Source of the DNA: CALAED01 sp035765195
Lineage (GTDB): Bacteria; Actinomycetota; Actinomycetes; Streptosporangiales; Streptosporangiaceae
Length of the DNA stretch: 64,000 nt
NCBI GenBank assembly: GCA_035765195.1
Contig: DASTYC010000007.1
Span: forward strand, 392,469 to 456,468
Direction: 5' to 3'
In this document: positions 34,981 to 43,945 of the stretch, piece by piece
Layout: each line of letters opens with the position of its first letter
How positions within the stretch are numbered: the first letter of the stretch is position 1
Translations under genes and position numbers: made by a program
The notes under the pieces: generated by a model
What the model was told of the DNA's origin: nothing
The model's database searches: none
What the model saw: only the letters and a program-made list of their open reading frames with translations

Positions 34981-35748
34981 ATGGAGCTCGACCACGAGTT
35001 CACCGTCCCGGTGCCGATCGAACATGCCTGGGCGGTGCTGCTCGACGTGGAGCGGGTGGCGCCTTGCATGCCGGGCGCGACGCTCGACTCGATCGACGGC
35101 GACGAGTTCACCGGACGGCTCAAGGTGAAGCTCGGCGCGATGACGATCACCTACAAGGGCGCCGCGCGCATCGCGTCCAAGGACGAGGCGACCCATACCG
35201 TCACCATGGAGGGCACGGGCAAGGAGTCCCGCGGCGCCGGCACCGCCTCCGCCACCGTGCAGGCCCACCTGCACGACGAAGGCGATATCACGCGGGTCAC
35301 CGTGCACACCAAGCTCAACGTGACCGGACGTCCGGCCCAGTTCGGGCGCAACATCCTCTCCGAGGTCGGCGGCAAGCTCATCGGCAGGTTCGCCGAGGCG
35401 CTCCACGAGGAGATCCAGCGGCCCGACACACCGGGCCCTGAGGTGGCGCCGGCCGCCGGGCCGGAGCAGTCGGCGCCGACGAGCCAGGCAGGCCAGAGCC
35501 CGGCCACCGCCAGTGCCAGTCCGGCCGCCGCCGACGGCCCCGCCGCGCCGAGGTCCGACACCGGGTCGCGGCCGAGCCCGGCCCACGAGCGACGCGACCA
35601 CCGGCGCGCCGCGGAGGCCATCGACCTGCTCGAGGTCGCCGGTCCCGCCGTCGCCAAGCGGGCGGCGCCCGTGGCCGCCGGATTCATCGCCGTCTTCACC
35701 ATCTGGCGCGTCTTCCGCCGGCGTCGCGGCCGCCACCGCCACCTTTGA
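34981..35748 (+). CDS. coxG: CoxG-family SRPBCC protein with C-terminal membrane anchor
   Basis: A 255-residue protein with a START/SRPBCC domain (about 1-150: MELDHEFTVPVPIEHAWAVL, VAPCMPGATLD), a low-complexity Ala/Ser/Pro linker (about 150-205) and one C-terminal TM helix (VAAGFIAVFTIWRVF) with a basic cytosolic end. CoxG proteins link Mo-hydroxylases to the membrane, and work on mycobacterial CO dehydrogenase has implicated them in quinone delivery; that role is inferred here. The ATG at 34981 follows AGGAAGG; a TTG two codons upstream is possible. It has its own TAGGGT -10-like box at 34940-34945. Confidence 0.88.
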   Translation: MELDHEFTVPVPIEHAWAVLLDVERVAPCMPGATLDSIDGDEFTGRLKVKLGAMTITYKGAARIASKDEATHTVTMEGTGKESRGAGTASATVQAHLHDEGDITRVTVHTKLNVTGRPAQFGRNILSEVGGKLIGRFAEALHEEIQRPDTPGPEVAPAAGPEQSAPTSQAGQSPATASASPAAADGPAAPRSDTGSRPSPAHERRDHRRAAEAIDLLEVAGPAVAKRAAPVAAGFIAVFTIWRVFRRRRGRHRHL

Positions 35749-35828
35749 CGCTCGCCCGGGCACGAGGCGCCGCGCGCGGGCCACGCGTGCGCGCCCGTGA
35801 CGGAGCGTTACCATATCCGTACCGAGTG

Positions 35829-35852
35829 CCGACCCGGACGCCGGAGGGTCGG
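35829..35852. promoter_or_regulatory. Inverted repeat upstream of kynU
   Basis: CCGACCC (35829-35835) and GGGTCGG (35846-35852) form a perfect 7-bp inverted repeat with a 10-base centre, 34 bases before the kynU ATG. It could be an operator or a leader hairpin. Confidence 0.4.
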
Positions 35853-35886
35853 CGCGGGACGACGTTGACGGGGCAGGCGAGCGGCG

Positions 35887-37137
35887 ATGACCGATCTGTC
35901 GCGTGGCCACGCCGAGCGGCTCGACGAGGCGGATCCGCTGGCCGGGCTGCGGCGCGAGTTCGTCGATGACGAGCCCGAGCTGATCTACCTCGACGGCAAC
36001 TCGCTCGGCCGGCTGCCCAAGGCGACGCGGGAGCGGTTGGCCGCCGTGGTGGCCGACGAGTGGGGCCAGGGTCTGATCCGGTCGTGGGCGCGCTGGATCG
36101 ACCAGGCCGCCCAGGTGGGCGACCTGCTCGGCACCGCGCTGCTGGGCGCGGCGCCCGGCCAGGTGATGATCGCCGACTCGACCACGGTCAACCTCTACAA
36201 GCTGGCCGTGGCCGCGCTGGACGCCCGCCCCGGCCGCACGGTGATCGTGACCGACGACGACAACTTCCCCACCGACCGCTATGTCCTCGAAGGGCTCGCG
36301 GCGCGGCGCGGCGGCGTGCTGCGGATGGTCCACGCCGATATCGACCAAGGGCTGGCGCTGCCCGCGCTGCGGGCCGCCGTCGACGCCGACACCGCGCTGG
36401 TGTGCCTGTCGCACGTGGCGTACCGCTCCGGGGCGATGCTCGACATGGCCGAGGTCACCGGCCTGGCGCACGAGCGGGGCGCGCTGATGCTGTGGGACCT
36501 GTCCCACGCGGCCGGCGCGGTGCCGGTCGAACTCGACGCCACCGGCGCCGACCTCGCCGTGGGCTGCACGTACAAGTACCTGAACGCCGGGCCGGGCGCC
36601 CCCGCCTTCCTTTACGTGCGGCGCGCGGCGCAGGCCACGATGCGCCAGCCGATCTGGGGCTGGTTCGGCCAGCGCGACCAGTTCGAGATGGGCGCGTCGT
36701 ACGACCCGGAGCCGACGATCGCCAGGTTCGGCACGGGCACCCCGCCGATCCTCGGCATCGCCGCGGTCGAGGAGGGCGTCCGGCTGCTCGCGGCCGCGGG
36801 CATCGACCGGCTGCGCGCCAAGGGCGTGGCCCTCACGTCGTACCTGATCGAGCTGGCCGACGCCTGGCTGCCGGGCTGCGCCCTCGCCACGCCGCGCGAC
36901 CCCGCCCGCCGGGGGTCACACGTGACGCTCTACCACCCGGAGGCATGGCGCATCGCGCAGGCCCTCATCGCCGCCAAGGTGATCCCCGATTACCGCACCC
37001 CCGACCGGTTCCGGCTCGGTCCCGCCCCGATCTACACCCGCTTCACCGAGGTCTGGGAGGCGATGACGCGGCTGCGCGACATCGTCGAGACCAAGTCCTA
37101 CGCGCGCTTCCCCGCCGGCCGCACCCGCGTCACCTGA
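35887..37137 (+). CDS. kynU: Kynureninase
   Basis: PLP-dependent hydrolysis of kynurenine to anthranilate and alanine. The 416-residue fold-type I enzyme shows IYLDGNSLGRLP (substrate end), DDDNFPTDRYVLEG, LWDLSHAAGAVP (Asp contacting the pyridine nitrogen) and the cofactor lysine in GCTYKYLNAGPGAPAF near residue 226. Length is typical. No tryptophan dioxygenase or kynurenine formamidase is nearby, so the gene is isolated from the rest of the pathway. Confidence 0.96.
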   Translation: MTDLSRGHAERLDEADPLAGLRREFVDDEPELIYLDGNSLGRLPKATRERLAAVVADEWGQGLIRSWARWIDQAAQVGDLLGTALLGAAPGQVMIADSTTVNLYKLAVAALDARPGRTVIVTDDDNFPTDRYVLEGLAARRGGVLRMVHADIDQGLALPALRAAVDADTALVCLSHVAYRSGAMLDMAEVTGLAHERGALMLWDLSHAAGAVPVELDATGADLAVGCTYKYLNAGPGAPAFLYVRRAAQATMRQPIWGWFGQRDQFEMGASYDPEPTIARFGTGTPPILGIAAVEEGVRLLAAAGIDRLRAKGVALTSYLIELADAWLPGCALATPRDPARRGSHVTLYHPEAWRIAQALIAAKVIPDYRTPDRFRLGPAPIYTRFTEVWEAMTRLRDIVETKSYARFPAGRTRVT

Positions 37138-37234
37138 CCCCGGGCCCCGCCCGTCCCCGCGAGGGTATCTTCGATCACATAGTGTGTTCATATCGATACG
37201 CACTGCGATCGCGGGTGTGGCAGGAGGGGTGCAG

Positions 37235-37729
37235 ATGCTTCGGGAGGCGTCCGATGCCGATCGCGACATGGTCCTGCGCTGGCGAAACCACCCTCAGGTG
37301 CGCCGCGCCAGCTTCACGACGCACGAGATCGAGCCGGACGAACACCGCCGCTGGTGGTCGTCGATGCTCACGGACGATACGAGATGGCTGTTGATCTACG
37401 AGCACGGCAACGTGCCGTCCGGAGTGGTCACCTTCGCGACCACCGACCTCGAGTCCGCGAACTGGGGGTTCTACCTCGACATCGAGGGACTCAACCGGCG
37501 CGGCGAGTTGCTCCCGGCCTGGATCGGCATCGAACGCGAGTCCGCCTCCTACGCCTTCGAGAAGGTCGGGGTGAGCGTCCTGCGCGGCGAGGTGCTGGCG
37601 TCCAACACCGCGGTACGGCGCCTGCATCGGCGCTGCGGCTTCACCGAGACGGGCACGTACATACGCGAGATCGACGGGATTCCGCGCGAGGTGGTGCGGG
37701 TAGAGCTGCGCAAACAGACGGGTCCTTGA
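37235..37729 (+). CDS. GNAT N-acetyltransferase, PseH-like
   Basis: A 164-residue GNAT-fold enzyme. It starts MLREASDADRDMVLRWRNHP, the RNHP motif and length being typical of PseH/RimJ-like enzymes that acetylate amino groups of nucleotide amino sugars; the acetyl-CoA loop is in the region AFEKVGVSVLRGEVLASN. The ATG at 37235 has an excellent AGGAGGGG site and was preferred to an in-frame ATG at 37184. As the left-hand gene of the glycan locus it probably modifies an amino sugar, though protein targets cannot be excluded. Confidence 0.85.
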   Translation: MLREASDADRDMVLRWRNHPQVRRASFTTHEIEPDEHRRWWSSMLTDDTRWLLIYEHGNVPSGVVTFATTDLESANWGFYLDIEGLNRRGELLPAWIGIERESASYAFEKVGVSVLRGEVLASNTAVRRLHRRCGFTETGTYIREIDGIPREVVRVELRKQTGP

Positions 37730-37731
37730 GC

Positions 37732-37754
37732 GGGCGTGTCTCGAAGACACGCCC
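37732..37754. terminator. Bidirectional terminator between the GNAT and methyltransferase genes
   Basis: GGGCGTGTCT (37732-37741) and AGACACGCCC (37745-37754) form a perfect 10-bp stem with a three-base CGA loop, two bases after the GNAT stop and at the stop of the opposing methyltransferase. Confidence 0.85.
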
Positions 37755-38488
37755 TAGTCACGATGTACCCGCATGATCAGTGACGTTCCGGGAAGCGACC
37801 GCACGGGCAGGACGCGCTCCGCCGCGATGATCGCCGACAGTGCGGTGTTGACCGGGCGCGGCGGGCGGCTCAACTCGCCGACCGGACGGGCCCGCCGCGT
37901 CGCCGACCGCCCGGGACGCCCCGTCATCCGGTGCCGCAGCGCGGCGACCGGACGCAGCAGGACGTTCCAGCTCCACAGCTGATCGACGACCAGGCCGGCC
38001 TTCTCCGCGATGTCCAACAGCGACTCCCGGCTGTAGCGGCGGACCCGGCCCAGCGCCTCATCGCGCGCGCACCACAGCGCCATGTCACAGGAGACCGCGA
38101 TCAGCGCGGCCCCACCGGCGGGCCGCAGCACGCGCCCGATCTCTTGCATGACGAGATGGTCCTCCTCGACATGATCGAGGAGGTCGAAGGCGACCACGAG
38201 ATCGATGAAGCCGGGTTCGACGGGGAGGTCGCGCGCGTCGGCCCGGACCACCGAGATGCCGCGGCCACGGCATATCTTGGTCGCCGCGGCGGAGTAGTCG
38301 ACCGCGGTGGCGATCCAGCCCATGGCCTGCATGGTAAGGGTGTTTCCACCATAAGCCGCACCAATGTCGAGTACGCGCCCACAGGCCGGAAATCTGCGCA
38401 ATTCTCGCGCCACTATCGCGCGTCGTTCGCGATACCACCAATGCCGGTCTTCGAGATCGGCCAGTTTGCGGAGCTCCATCGCCTGCAT
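37754..38488 (-). CDS. Class I SAM-dependent methyltransferase
   Basis: A 244-residue Methyltransf_11-type enzyme. Motif I is VLDIGAAYGGNTLTM (about residues 40-54), the acidic residue after beta-2 is in AVDYSA and motif IV is FIDLVVAFDLLDHVEEDH. An N-terminal WWYRERR segment resembles methyltransferases of polysaccharide loci. The third ATG of a cluster (38488) has GGAGG at the correct nine-base distance. Probably methylates a sugar of the glycan; 142 bp downstream of the aminotransferase. Confidence 0.87.
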   Translation of the reverse strand: MQAMELRKLADLEDRHWWYRERRAIVARELRRFPACGRVLDIGAAYGGNTLTMQAMGWIATAVDYSAAATKICRGRGISVVRADARDLPVEPGFIDLVVAFDLLDHVEEDHLVMQEIGRVLRPAGGAALIAVSCDMALWCARDEALGRVRRYSRESLLDIAEKAGLVVDQLWSWNVLLRPVAALRHRMTGRPGRSATRRARPVGELSRPPRPVNTALSAIIAAERVLPVRSLPGTSLIMRVHRD

Positions 38489-38630
38489 GGGCATGTACCT
38501 CCCATCGAGAGCATGTCCCGGTGAATTCCGGGGATGGCAGGCGCGCGGAAGAAATGCATAAACCTTTAACGAATACGGAACCGCCGCCACGCGGCGGAGA
38601 GAACTATGGGACCGCGGCGGCCGCCACGGC

Positions 38631-39749
38631 TCATCGCCGGGGCTCCAGGCCGTTCACGGCGGCCACGATCCGTTCGAGGCACCGGTCGGTGAGCGAGGGA
38701 TGGACGGGGAGCGACAGCACCTCGACCGCGGCCCGGTCGGTCTCCGGCAGGTGCGGGTCGCCGGACGGCCGCCCGTCCGCGCCGAGATAGGGCCGCAGCC
38801 GGTGGATCGGCGTCGGATAGTAGACGGCGCTGCCCACGCCCCTTGCCGCCAGCCGCCGCCGCATGTCGTCGCGGCCGGCTGGCACCCGGATCGTGTACTG
38901 GTGGTAGACGTGCTCGGCGTCGTCCGCGACGGGCGGCGTGGTGACCCCGCTGAGCCCGGCGTCGAGGACCTTCGCATTGCGCCTGCGGCGCTCGGTCCAC
39001 GCCGGCAGCCGCCCCAGCTGCACCCGGCCGATCGCCGCCGCCACGTCGGTCATCCGCATGTTGGCGCCGACGATCTCGTTCGCGTAGGGCCGCTCCATCC
39101 CCTGGTTGCGCAGCAGCCGCAGCGTACGGGCCAGCGCGGGGTCGGCGGTGGTGATCATGCCGCCCTCGAGTGAATGCATGTTCTTGGTGGGGTAGAAGCT
39201 GAAACAGCCGGCCGCCCCGAAGGTGCCGACCGGCCGTCCGGCGAGCGCGGCGCCGTGCGCCTGGCAGGCGTCTTCGACGAGCGCCAGGCCGAACCGTTCG
39301 GCGAGCGGCACCAGCCTGTCCATCGCGGCCGGGTGGCCGTAGAGGTGTACCGGCATGATCGCCGCGGTGCGGGGACCGATCGCGGCCGCCACCGCGTCTG
39401 GGTCGAGGCAGAAGCTGCCGGGCTGGATGTCGGCGAAGACCGGCCGGGCGCCGGCCAGCCGTACGACGTTCGCGGTGGCGGCGAACGAGAAGGACGGCAC
39501 GACGACCTCGTCTGCCGGGCCGATGCCCAAGGCCAGCAGCGTCAGGTGCAGGGCCGAGGTTCCGGAGTTGACCGCCACGCAGATCCGGCCGGCGACCAGC
39601 GCCGAGAACTCCTCCTCGAAGGCCGCGACTTCCGGTCCCTGCACCACCCGGCCACTGCGCAACACGCGCGCCGCGGCCGCGACCTCCGCATCACCGATCA
39701 CCGGCTGGGCGGCCGGGATCATCTCCTCACCTGATTGGGCCAAAGGCAC
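38631..39749 (-). CDS. wbpE: DegT/DnrJ/EryC1 nucleotide-sugar aminotransferase, WbpE-like
   Basis: PLP aminotransferase acting on 3- or 4-keto nucleotide sugars. The 372-residue protein contains VAVNSGTSALHLTL, VVPSFSFAATAN, the Asp of LVEDACQAHGA and the internal-aldimine lysine in SFYPTKNMHSLEGGMI. With the WbpA-, B-, D- and I-like genes nearby it is best read as the 3-aminotransferase that makes UDP-GlcNAc3NA. The GTG at 39749 has a GAGGGGG site five bases upstream. It follows the acyltransferase gene by 37 bp in the same direction. Confidence 0.88.
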   Translation of the reverse strand: MPLAQSGEEMIPAAQPVIGDAEVAAAARVLRSGRVVQGPEVAAFEEEFSALVAGRICVAVNSGTSALHLTLLALGIGPADEVVVPSFSFAATANVVRLAGARPVFADIQPGSFCLDPDAVAAAIGPRTAAIMPVHLYGHPAAMDRLVPLAERFGLALVEDACQAHGAALAGRPVGTFGAAGCFSFYPTKNMHSLEGGMITTADPALARTLRLLRNQGMERPYANEIVGANMRMTDVAAAIGRVQLGRLPAWTERRRRNAKVLDAGLSGVTTPPVADDAEHVYHQYTIRVPAGRDDMRRRLAARGVGSAVYYPTPIHRLRPYLGADGRPSGDPHLPETDRAAVEVLSLPVHPSLTDRCLERIVAAVNGLEPRR

Positions 39750-39786
39750 AATGTCCCCCTCGCTTGCGGCACAGACGAAATGACAT

Positions 39787-40944
39787 TCATGGGCTTGTCT
39801 GCCTGAGGTCCAGATGACCCGCGGCGGAACGCCCGCTCGCCGACTTGGGTCGCCACATGGATCGGAGGCGGCGCTCCGCGGGCTGTTCGATGAAGCGGTG
39901 GCACAGGCCGGCCACGGTGAGACTCGTCATGATGACGAGGAACCACGCCCTCGCGGTCGCCAGGCCGGTGGCGGGGCGACCGATCACGTGGACGTATGCG
40001 CGGATGACGATCTCGTGAACGAGATACCAGGCGTAGGACCAGTTGCCGAGCCGGATCATCCACGGCCGGCCCAGGCTGCCGGGCCCGTCGGCGCGGTCAC
40101 GATGCGCCGCAGCGCAGATCATCGCCGCGAAGATCGGCGCCGAGAGGACTTCAGAAGCCGTGTAGGGGCCGTACCACCTCGTGTCGGCCGCCACGGTGGA
40201 CCACAAGAAGAGGGCGACATGCCAGCCGATCACGACAAGGACGGCCGCCGGAAGACGGATCGGCGGGCGCCAGCCTCGCTTGACCGCCAAGCCCGCGACG
40301 ACTCCCAGCACGAACTGGGGAGATCGCGTCAGCGGAAGGTAATCGATGAACCATGTCCGCATCGTCCCGTCCGCGATCTGCGAGGACGCCAGCCACAGGA
40401 GGACCCCGGAGGTGGAGACGATCACCGCCGTCCACAGCCAGGCCCGGGAGCGCTGGACGGCGAGCACGGCCAGCAGCGCGGGGAAGATCAGATAGAACCA
40501 GGCCTCGTCACTGATGGACCAGGCCGCCGGATTTCCGCCAGTGAAGATCACCGGACTCGGAAACCAGGCGTGCACAAGCGCGAGCGAAGCCATGACCGCA
40601 CTGACCGGCACGGCGGTGCCGATCGCAAGATAGACGACCACCGAGATCACGGTGGTCACGGCGTGCAACGGCCAGATGCGGGCGAATCGACGCCACAGTA
40701 TGACGGCGGCCGAAATGCCCGCTCCATCGTAGGTCCAGGCCAATACGAAGCCCGACAGCACGAAGAAGAACGTCACGCCGGTGCGGCCGTACCAGACCAG
40801 TTCTTGGACCCCTGGGATCGGCCCGACCTGCCGGGAAAGGTGATAGAGGACAACGACAAGCGCCGCCCAGAATCGGAATGCGGTCAATGACGGAAGGCGG
40901 CCGTGATCGGCCCGCGTCGAGGGCGAATGGTGGTTATCCGTCAC
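39787..40944 (-). CDS. Acyltransferase 3 family membrane O-acyltransferase (OafA/YrhL type)
   Basis: A polytopic membrane protein of about 385 residues with around ten TM segments. The N-terminal signature LTAFRFWAALVVVLYHLSR carries the catalytic His, and GVTFFFVLSGFVLAW and RFARIWPLH are family blocks. It probably O-acetylates the polymer or an undecaprenyl-linked sugar at the membrane. The GTG at 40944 was taken as start; the frame continues to 41040 with an Arg-rich, unlikely extension, so the start is uncertain. It lies between a GT4 gene and the aminotransferase. Confidence 0.88.
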   Translation of the reverse strand: MTDNHHSPSTRADHGRLPSLTAFRFWAALVVVLYHLSRQVGPIPGVQELVWYGRTGVTFFFVLSGFVLAWTYDGAGISAAVILWRRFARIWPLHAVTTVISVVVYLAIGTAVPVSAVMASLALVHAWFPSPVIFTGGNPAAWSISDEAWFYLIFPALLAVLAVQRSRAWLWTAVIVSTSGVLLWLASSQIADGTMRTWFIDYLPLTRSPQFVLGVVAGLAVKRGWRPPIRLPAAVLVVIGWHVALFLWSTVAADTRWYGPYTASEVLSAPIFAAMICAAAHRDRADGPGSLGRPWMIRLGNWSYAWYLVHEIVIRAYVHVIGRPATGLATARAWFLVIMTSLTVAGLCHRFIEQPAERRLRSMWRPKSASGRSAAGHLDLRQTSP

Positions 40945-41062
40945 CTCTGGCCGGGCGAAGATGCGGAGAGCTTTCGGAGCCCTTCTGACCGCGTCGCGGT
41001 GGGCGGGGCGATGCCGGCCGCTCGGACGGGTCATCGGCATGCCGGGATACAGTCGCCGCCCG

Positions 41063-42664
41063 TCACCGGCCCCCCTCTGCCGCTGGCGGCAGCCGGACGC
41101 CGGAAAGGGACGAGGCGGCGGATGCCGGCAACAGCCGGTCGTAGATGCCCTTGAGCACCTCGGCCTGGGCCTCCCACGTCCACCGGCCCAGCAGCCCCGG
41201 CGCGTCGTAGGCGGCCCGGTAGCGCGCCGGATCGGCGAGCACCTTGCCGACCGCGGCGACGAAGCCGTCGACGTCGCCGACAGCGAAGACCTCGCCCTGG
41301 CCGAGCTCGCTGACGGTGCGGGCCAGCGTCGCCACGTCGCTGACGACCACGGGCAGGCGGCCGTGGGCGTACTCGAAGAACTTGTTGGGCAGGGCCAGCT
41401 CGTGGTTTTGCCGGTGGTCCATCGCGATCACCCCGACATCGGCGGTGGACACGAAGGCGGGCACGTGCCAGTAGGGCACGTAGGGCATCGTGTGGACCCG
41501 GTCGCGGATGCCGAGCCGGGTCGCTTCGTCCAGCAACGACCGCATATATGGCCCATCGGGCGTGTTGACCACGAACGCGAGGTGCGCGCCATCGATCCTG
41601 GCGAGGCCCCGCACCATCAGGCCGAGCCCCCGGTGCTCCGCCGCGCCGCCGACGTAGACCAGCAGCGGCACGCCGGGCCCGATCTCGCACCGGTCGCGCA
41701 GGCTGGGCAGGCTCTCGGCGATGGCGTCGGCGGCGGCCGGGCGGGCGGCGAGCGGGGCGTTGAGGACCACCGCGGGGCGCTCGGGCAGCCGGTGCCGCAC
41801 GCGCAGCAACTCGGCGATGGGCTCGGAGACGGTGACGACGGCGTCGGCGTGCCGGGAGTACTCGAGCTCGTAGGCGCAGTGCGCGGGCAGCCAGGTGGCA
41901 CGGGTGGGCGCCTTGAGGCCGGGCAGGTACTCGTGGGCGTCCCAGACCAGCTTCACCGGCCGTCCCGCGGCCCGCGCACGGATCTTGGCGCGGGCCCCCA
42001 CGCCCAGCATGCGGTAGTCGTGCGCGTGGATGAGGTCGGGCCGCAGCCGGTCGATCACCTTGCCGTAGGCGAACTCGTACTCCCACAGGCCCGGCTCCAG
42101 CCGGCGCCAGCAGCGCCGGCCGAGCAGCATCCGCCACGTCAGGTTGGTGATGCGGTCGAACGGCCGGTCCATGTCCTTGCGGATCTCGGTGATCGCGGCG
42201 GTCTCGCGGACGCGCAGCTTCACCCAGCGGCTTCTCACCGACACGACCGCCCGCCGGGGCAGCACCCACAGCTCGCCCAGCAGGACGGCGGCCGGCCCGG
42301 CGCCGGCGGCGCGCAGCTCGGCGCGCCGCGCCCGCAAGGCGGCCTGCCGGGCCCTGACCAGCGCCTGCCGGTAGGTGCCGGTCCCCCCCGGACGATAGGC
42401 GAGCGGGCGGCGCAGCAGCGGATGGCGGCGCAGATGCGGCCTGAACCGCAGAACCGGTCTCAGCGCGACGACGATCGCCTCGGCCGACGCGCCGAGGGGC
42501 CATCGCCGCTCGGCCGGCCCGCACCCGATCACCACCACATCCCAGCCGGCCAGCGCCGCGGAGACGGCCGACTTCTGGACTCGCGAGTCCCCTTCGATGG
42601 GGTTGTCGACGAGCATGACGAGCCGCCCTCTGGAGGACGGGCTCGCCTGGACTGTGGCCGTCAT
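41063..42664 (-). CDS. GT4-family glycosyltransferase
   Basis: A 533-residue GT-B enzyme. The N-terminal Rossmann half contains RLVMLVDNPIEGDSRVQKSA and the acceptor-side LIHAHDYRMLG; the C-terminal half has HADAVVTVSE, VYVGGAAEHRGL and the donor-binding E-x7-E in NHELALPNKFFEYAHGRLP. It is clearly paralogous to the GT4 half of the 1108-residue protein at 45898-49224 (matching segments at start, middle and donor site). The ATG at 42664 follows AAGGG; a GTG three codons upstream is possible. First gene of the leftward arm of the glycan locus. Confidence 0.9.
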   Translation of the reverse strand: MTATVQASPSSRGRLVMLVDNPIEGDSRVQKSAVSAALAGWDVVVIGCGPAERRWPLGASAEAIVVALRPVLRFRPHLRRHPLLRRPLAYRPGGTGTYRQALVRARQAALRARRAELRAAGAGPAAVLLGELWVLPRRAVVSVRSRWVKLRVRETAAITEIRKDMDRPFDRITNLTWRMLLGRRCWRRLEPGLWEYEFAYGKVIDRLRPDLIHAHDYRMLGVGARAKIRARAAGRPVKLVWDAHEYLPGLKAPTRATWLPAHCAYELEYSRHADAVVTVSEPIAELLRVRHRLPERPAVVLNAPLAARPAAADAIAESLPSLRDRCEIGPGVPLLVYVGGAAEHRGLGLMVRGLARIDGAHLAFVVNTPDGPYMRSLLDEATRLGIRDRVHTMPYVPYWHVPAFVSTADVGVIAMDHRQNHELALPNKFFEYAHGRLPVVVSDVATLARTVSELGQGEVFAVGDVDGFVAAVGKVLADPARYRAAYDAPGLLGRWTWEAQAEVLKGIYDRLLPASAASSLSGVRLPPAAEGGR

Positions 42665-42758
42665 CGGGTTCACCCTTCGGCTTTCGGCACGCTCTGGAGT
42701 GGCCGATGCGATGCTACATTACTCTGCGCACTCGTCCGCGTACGAATGGTGAGCGAAG
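42665..42758. promoter_or_regulatory. Divergent promoter region of the glycan locus
   Basis: 94 bases between the leftward GT4 gene and the rightward epimerase gene, relatively AT-rich in the middle, with a TACATT -10-like hexamer on the plus strand about 45 bases before the GTG. The -35 elements are unclear. Confidence 0.35.
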
Positions 42759-43907
42759 GTGGTCGCCCTGAAGATCCTCAGCGTGGTGGGCGCCCGGCCC
42801 CAACTGGTCAAGCTCGGCGCGATGGCCGCCGCCTTCCGCGGCACCCCCCACCGGCACGTGATCGTCCATACCGGCCAGCACTATGACGCCGAGCTTTCCG
42901 ATGTCTTCTTCACCGGGCTGGACATTCCCGCGCCCGATCGTCATCTCGGGGTCGGCTCCGGGACGCATGGCGCGCAGACGGGGGCGGTCATGGCCGCCCT
43001 CGACCCGGTGCTGGCCACCGAGCGGCCCGACTGGGTGCTGGTCTACGGCGACACCAACTCCACGCTCGCCGGGGCGCTCTGCGCGGTGAAACAGCACCTG
43101 CCGGTCGCCCATCTGGAGGCGGGGCTGCGCTCGTTCAACCGCCGGATGCCCGAAGAGCACAACCGCGTGCTCACCGACCACGCGGCAGACCTGCTCCTGG
43201 CCCCCACCGCCGAGGCCGTACGGCACCTGACCGCCGAGGGGCTCGGCGGCCGCGCCGTCCTCGTGGGCGACGTCATGGTCGACGTCTGCCACGGCGTACG
43301 CGACCGGCTGAGCGCCGCGGCCGCCGCCGCGGCCGCCCGATCCGAGCCGCCCGCGGCGCCCGGCCTGCCGGACGGGATCGACCCGGCGCTGCCCTATCTG
43401 ATCGCGACCCTGCACCGGGCCGAGAACACCGACGACCCGGATCGGCTCGCCGAGCTCGTCGACGCGCTCGCCGACCTGCCGCTGCCGGTGGCGCTGCCGG
43501 CGCATCCCCGGCTGCTGGCGCGAGCCGAGCGGCACGGGGTGAAGCTGGGCCGCGGCGCGCTGTGCGTCGGCCCGCCGCTGCCGTACGCCGAGATGGTCGC
43601 GGCGGTGCTCGGCGCGCGAGGCGTGATCACCGACTCCGGCGGCCTGCAGAAGGAGGCGTACGTGCTCGGCCGGGTCTGCACCACGCTGCGATCCGAGACC
43701 GAGTGGCCCGAAACGCTGGCCGACGGGTGGAACATGCTGGTGGCGCGGCCGCGCCAGGCTGGCCCCGCCGCGTTCGCCGACGTCGTGCTGCGGGAGCGCC
43801 CGGCCCGGCCGCCTGGCACGCCGTTCGGCGACGGACGGGCCGCCGGCCGGGTGGTGCGCGAGCTGGCGGCGCGCGCGACGGACGGCGCCCGCGGCGGCGG
43901 CGGCTGA
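42759..43907 (+). CDS. wbpI: Non-hydrolysing UDP-sugar 2-epimerase, WbpI/WecB family
   Basis: Inverts C2 of UDP-N-acetyl sugars via a glycal intermediate. The 382-residue GT-B-like fold shows ILSVVGARPQLVKLGA, VIVHTGQHYDAELSD, the catalytic acids in VYGDTNSTLAGA and HLEAGLRSFNRRMPEEHNR, and GVITDSGGLQKEAYVLG. The GARPQ form rather than the GTRPE of WecB is what I associate with WbpI-type enzymes acting on UDP-GlcNAc3NAcA. An Ala-rich insert lies near residue 195. The GTG start follows GAGCGAAG. It lies 38 bp upstream of the N-acetyltransferase gene. Confidence 0.88.
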   Translation: MVALKILSVVGARPQLVKLGAMAAAFRGTPHRHVIVHTGQHYDAELSDVFFTGLDIPAPDRHLGVGSGTHGAQTGAVMAALDPVLATERPDWVLVYGDTNSTLAGALCAVKQHLPVAHLEAGLRSFNRRMPEEHNRVLTDHAADLLLAPTAEAVRHLTAEGLGGRAVLVGDVMVDVCHGVRDRLSAAAAAAAARSEPPAAPGLPDGIDPALPYLIATLHRAENTDDPDRLAELVDALADLPLPVALPAHPRLLARAERHGVKLGRGALCVGPPLPYAEMVAAVLGARGVITDSGGLQKEAYVLGRVCTTLRSETEWPETLADGWNMLVARPRQAGPAAFADVVLRERPARPPGTPFGDGRAAGRVVRELAARATDGARGGGG

Positions 43908-43945
43908 GCGCGGCACGGTCCGCCACCGTCGAGGGAGGTGCTGAG

